Below are positions 41,683 through 44,082 of a stretch of DNA of 44,082 nucleotides, in pieces. The notes under the pieces were generated by a model. The model made no database searches and had not been told where the DNA came from. It saw only the letters and a list, made by a program, of their open reading frames with translations. This DNA comes from an uncultured Lachnospiraceae bacterium (GTDB lineage Bacteria > Bacillota > Clostridia > Lachnospirales > Lachnospiraceae). The DNA lies in NCBI GenBank assembly GCA_902774125.1, contig CACYHD010000008.1, forward strand, positions 1 through 44,082, in the 5' to 3' direction. Numbering within the stretch: the first letter of the stretch is position 1; each line of letters starts with the position of its first letter. Position numbers and translations under genes: made by a program.

Positions 41683-43710
41683 GTGAAATTTATGAAAAAA
41701 GCCGTTTCACTTTTACTCGCTTTGGCGCTTGTAATAGTAGGTAACGGATTTGTATCAAAGGTTAAAGCTGAATCTGGTATGGAAAACTGGAAAGCCAATG
41801 CAGTTATTACACCAGCTGAGGGCAGATTAGTAGGAGCAGGATATATCAAGGTAGAATTTGATAATTCTGTTTCAGGATATACTTATAAAGTATTATTAGA
41901 TAACAAGCCAGTATACTGGAATGGTGATGACATCGTTAGAACAGATATTGGTGAAACTGTAACAGAAGGATCAAAAGAAAAAACATTTACTTCAAGTGAT
42001 GAAGGTGTTACAGAAGTATACACTACAACTATTAGCAAACATACTATTACAGTTGTAGCTACTAACGGATCAGAAACAATCACTTCTCAACCTAGAGAAT
42101 TCTATGTGTCTAAAAAGGGTATGGCTTTAGGTGGAGATATGAGTAAGAAGATTGCTTTATCTGACCTAAACTGCTCATGGTATTATAACTGGGCAACAGA
42201 AGCTTTCAACAACAACCTAGACAAAAACGTTGAGCACATCCCAATGATGTGGGGTGCAGGCGACGACAGTAAGGAAGGCGTTGAAAACCTAGATACAACA
42301 GCAGATTACATTTTAGGCTTCAATGAGCCAGATATTGACTCACAGGCTAATATGTTTTTCTCAGAAGCTATAGAAGTATGGAACGAATATATTGCTCCAC
42401 TTAGTCTAAGAAAAGTTGCACCAGCACCAGCTGCTCCAGGTGGTGACTCAGGTTGGCTCAAAGACTTTATGAATGGTAATGAGATTTGTAAAAACCCATT
42501 CCATCCAGAACAGTGGGATTACTTCAGTAAGTTTTCTGATAATGAATTCGCTCAGCAAACTAGACAATCAGTTAAGGGCGTTATGAACGATGACAGTATC
42601 GATAATGACGTAGATGCAGTTGTGCTACATTTCTATATGCCATTTATGAACTTTGAAATGTTAGATAATGCTGTAAATACTTTGTGGAATCTATATCACA
42701 AACCTGTTTGGATTACAGAAATTGGAGTCTTTGGTGTAAAAGGAGCTCAAAATGATTATAGCTATGAATTACCAGAGCAGAGACAGGCTATGGCTGATTA
42801 TGTAACACGAATTGTTGAAAGACTAGATTCTTATCCATTTGTTGAAAGATATTGTATGTTCGCATATGACGTTGATAGTGCTAACGAAATTGATAACTTC
42901 AACGGTTCAGGTGCAACAGCAATGTTCGAATATGCATCAGGTCGTTACACAGATTTAGGTAAGTTATATTCTAGAATTGGTAACCCTGAAGGTTATGAAG
43001 GAACTAATATTCAAAACTATCCTGGATTCGAATGGGAAGATAGAGTTAGATCACAATTCGATTATGATCCGGCAACAGACTCTGTAAAGGTTACATGGCA
43101 TGAAGGACCACTTGATATTGCTAGTCATAAGGTTGTAATTGAGAAAAAGGTTATCGATCCTTCAACACAGGAAGAAACAACAGTAGAAGAAGAATATGAT
43201 GTAGAAAACGGCGGAAGTATTGACGTAAGCAATTTAGAAGCTGGTAAGTATATGTGCAAGGTTCTTCTATATGATTCAGAAGGCACAGAAGTATTTAACA
43301 AACAGAAGAGCTTTGTTAAGAGTAAAGAGATAACTACTACAGCGCAGGTGACAACAAAAGCACCGGAAACAACTGTAGGGCCAGTTGCTACAACAGTAGC
43401 ACCTACTAACCCGGCAGTTGAGACAAAGGCACCGGTAAAACTTGCTAAGGCCAAAATCAAGAGTGCTAAAAATGTTAAAAAGAAATCTGTAAAGCTTTCA
43501 TGGAAAGCAGTTACAGGTGCTAAGAGTTATCAACTACAATATGCACTTAATAAGAAATTTACTAAAAAAGCTAAAAGTAAGACAGTTAAAAAGACAAGCT
43601 TCAAAGTTACTAAGCTAAGCAAAAAGAAATATTTCTTCAGAGTTAGAGCTATTTGTGATAGCGTAAAAGGCGCTTGGTCAGGAGTTAAAACTGTCAAGGT
43701 GAAAAAATAA
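41683..43710 (+). CDS. secreted GH128-type beta-1,3-glucanase with FnIII-like module
   Basis: A 675-residue protein. I chose GTG at 41683, ten bases after AAGGAGG; an ATG at 41692 is also possible. After a signal peptide (to ~KVKA) there is an Ig-like domain (~35-150), then an Asl1-like/GH128 catalytic barrel (~155-420): SWYYNWATE, MMWG, ILGFNEPD with E215 as likely acid/base, and VWITEIGV with E346 as likely nucleophile. A second beta domain (~450-545), a Thr/Pro linker and a lysine-rich FnIII module ending in KTVKVKK follow. The family cleaves beta-1,3-glucans; activity here is inferred. Secretion suggests degradation of external glucan. Confidence 0.88.
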   Translation: MKFMKKAVSLLLALALVIVGNGFVSKVKAESGMENWKANAVITPAEGRLVGAGYIKVEFDNSVSGYTYKVLLDNKPVYWNGDDIVRTDIGETVTEGSKEKTFTSSDEGVTEVYTTTISKHTITVVATNGSETITSQPREFYVSKKGMALGGDMSKKIALSDLNCSWYYNWATEAFNNNLDKNVEHIPMMWGAGDDSKEGVENLDTTADYILGFNEPDIDSQANMFFSEAIEVWNEYIAPLSLRKVAPAPAAPGGDSGWLKDFMNGNEICKNPFHPEQWDYFSKFSDNEFAQQTRQSVKGVMNDDSIDNDVDAVVLHFYMPFMNFEMLDNAVNTLWNLYHKPVWITEIGVFGVKGAQNDYSYELPEQRQAMADYVTRIVERLDSYPFVERYCMFAYDVDSANEIDNFNGSGATAMFEYASGRYTDLGKLYSRIGNPEGYEGTNIQNYPGFEWEDRVRSQFDYDPATDSVKVTWHEGPLDIASHKVVIEKKVIDPSTQEETTVEEEYDVENGGSIDVSNLEAGKYMCKVLLYDSEGTEVFNKQKSFVKSKEITTTAQVTTKAPETTVGPVATTVAPTNPAVETKAPVKLAKAKIKSAKNVKKKSVKLSWKAVTGAKSYQLQYALNKKFTKKAKSKTVKKTSFKVTKLSKKKYFFRVRAICDSVKGAWSGVKTVKVKK

Positions 43711-43718
43711 GATACTAT

Positions 43719-43754
43719 AATCTCAAATTAGGAGAAAAAAGAAAATTTGAGATT
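43719..43754. repeat. inverted repeat between two secreted-protein genes
   Basis: AATCTCAAATT (43719-43729) and AATTTGAGATT (43744-43754) are perfect arms with a 14-base loop. There is no T-run after it; TATAAT follows at 43756-43761 and could be a -10. Confidence 0.6.
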
Positions 43755-43822
43755 GTATAATAAATGTGTTTATGTTAAAATAAACGCAGCAAAAAACGCA
43801 AAATATTAAGGAGGATTTGAAA

Positions 43823-44082
43823 ATGAAAGGAATTTTCAAGGCAATCGTAGCTAGCGCTACAACAGTAGCTTTAGTAGCTACATTAGTACTAGGTTTTAAC
43901 TTTGCTAAGGCTGTTAAAGCTGACGGTACAGAAGTAACTTTAGGAACATGGTCATTCTCAAGAGGTGGTAACGAATACAACAGTGAATACCTTAACGGAA
44001 ATGAAGGTAGAATCGGTTCTGTAACATTAAGTCCAAGTGGTGAAGTTATCACTGGTTTTAAGACTGCATCAGCTCAACTTGA
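43823..44082 (+). CDS. secreted protein, 3' end outside window
   Basis: The ATG at 43823 follows AAGGAGG by eight bases. The 86 visible residues begin with a signal peptide (MKGIFKAIVASATTVALVAT ... KAVKA), then TEVTLGTWSFSRGGNEYNSEYL and a Gly/Ser-rich beta-type sequence. Too little remains for a family call; by context it may be another carbohydrate-active or binding protein. The frame is open to the window edge. Confidence 0.8.
   Translation, partial: MKGIFKAIVASATTVALVATLVLGFNFAKAVKADGTEVTLGTWSFSRGGNEYNSEYLNGNEGRIGSVTLSPSGEVITGFKTASAQL

Overview
The window is AT-rich, densely coded bacterial DNA with Gram-positive features: strong AAGGAGG-type ribosome binding sites, sigma-A promoters, PASTA kinase, MraZ-led division cluster, YqeG and SpoIIIE/FtsK. 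Gene content and protein style (lysine-rich fibronectin-III-like secreted proteins, AroD-AroK fusion, eukaryotic-type HisA) suggest a Lachnospiraceae-like clostridium. This is inferred from family knowledge; there is no rRNA in the window to confirm it. I see no tRNA, rRNA, CRISPR array, prophage or transposase.

Layout. 1-2.0 kb: end of an SGNH hydrolase and a convergent secreted protein, separated by a bidirectional terminator. 2.1-6.4 kb: pnp, a cysteine synthase, a small membrane protein and an orphan eukaryotic-type hisA. 6.5-10.0 kb: uppP and ftsK/spoIIIE. 10.1-24.6 kb: fhs-folD, then the long Firmicute housekeeping run priA-def-fmt-zinc peptidase-rsmB-rlmN-PP2C phosphatase-PASTA kinase-rsgA-rpe, with several 4-8 bp overlaps, ending in a lipoprotein gene. 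24.8-26.6 kb, minus strand: ychF and a second SGNH hydrolase. 26.8-36.1 kb: lgt, then a compact division and wall cluster mraZ-rsmH-ftsL-ftsI-mraY-ftsW-ftsQ-ftsZ that lacks murD, murG and ftsA. 36.1-40.2 kb: nrdR, yqeG, a divergent shikimate pair (aroE on minus; a fused aroD-aroK on plus) and efp. 40.2-44.1 kb: three secreted proteins, including a GH128-type glucanase, with a repeat-rich 0.57 kb spacer between the first two.

How the genes fit together. Most of the window is core biology: RNA turnover, one-carbon folate supply (fhs/folD) feeding fMet chemistry (fmt/def), translation quality (rsmB, rlmN, rsgA, efp), wall precursor cycling (uppP, mraY), septation, and phospho-signalling (PP2C and PASTA kinase).

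The most unusual signals are non-coding. Two intergenic regions (41133-41295 and 24655-24785) each consist of an outer inverted repeat enclosing three back-to-back hairpins with almost no unpaired bases between them. They look like cloverleaf junctions beside gene ends. The first is followed by a tandem ~80 bp repeat of hairpins, in which the only substitution relative to the second copy (outside A/T-run length changes) preserves pairing in the outer stem. Also notable are 10-bp-phased MraZ boxes directly downstream of the mraZ promoter, with an inverted copy ~100 bp upstream, and a perfect 8-bp-arm palindrome between the divergent aroE and aroD-aroK promoters.
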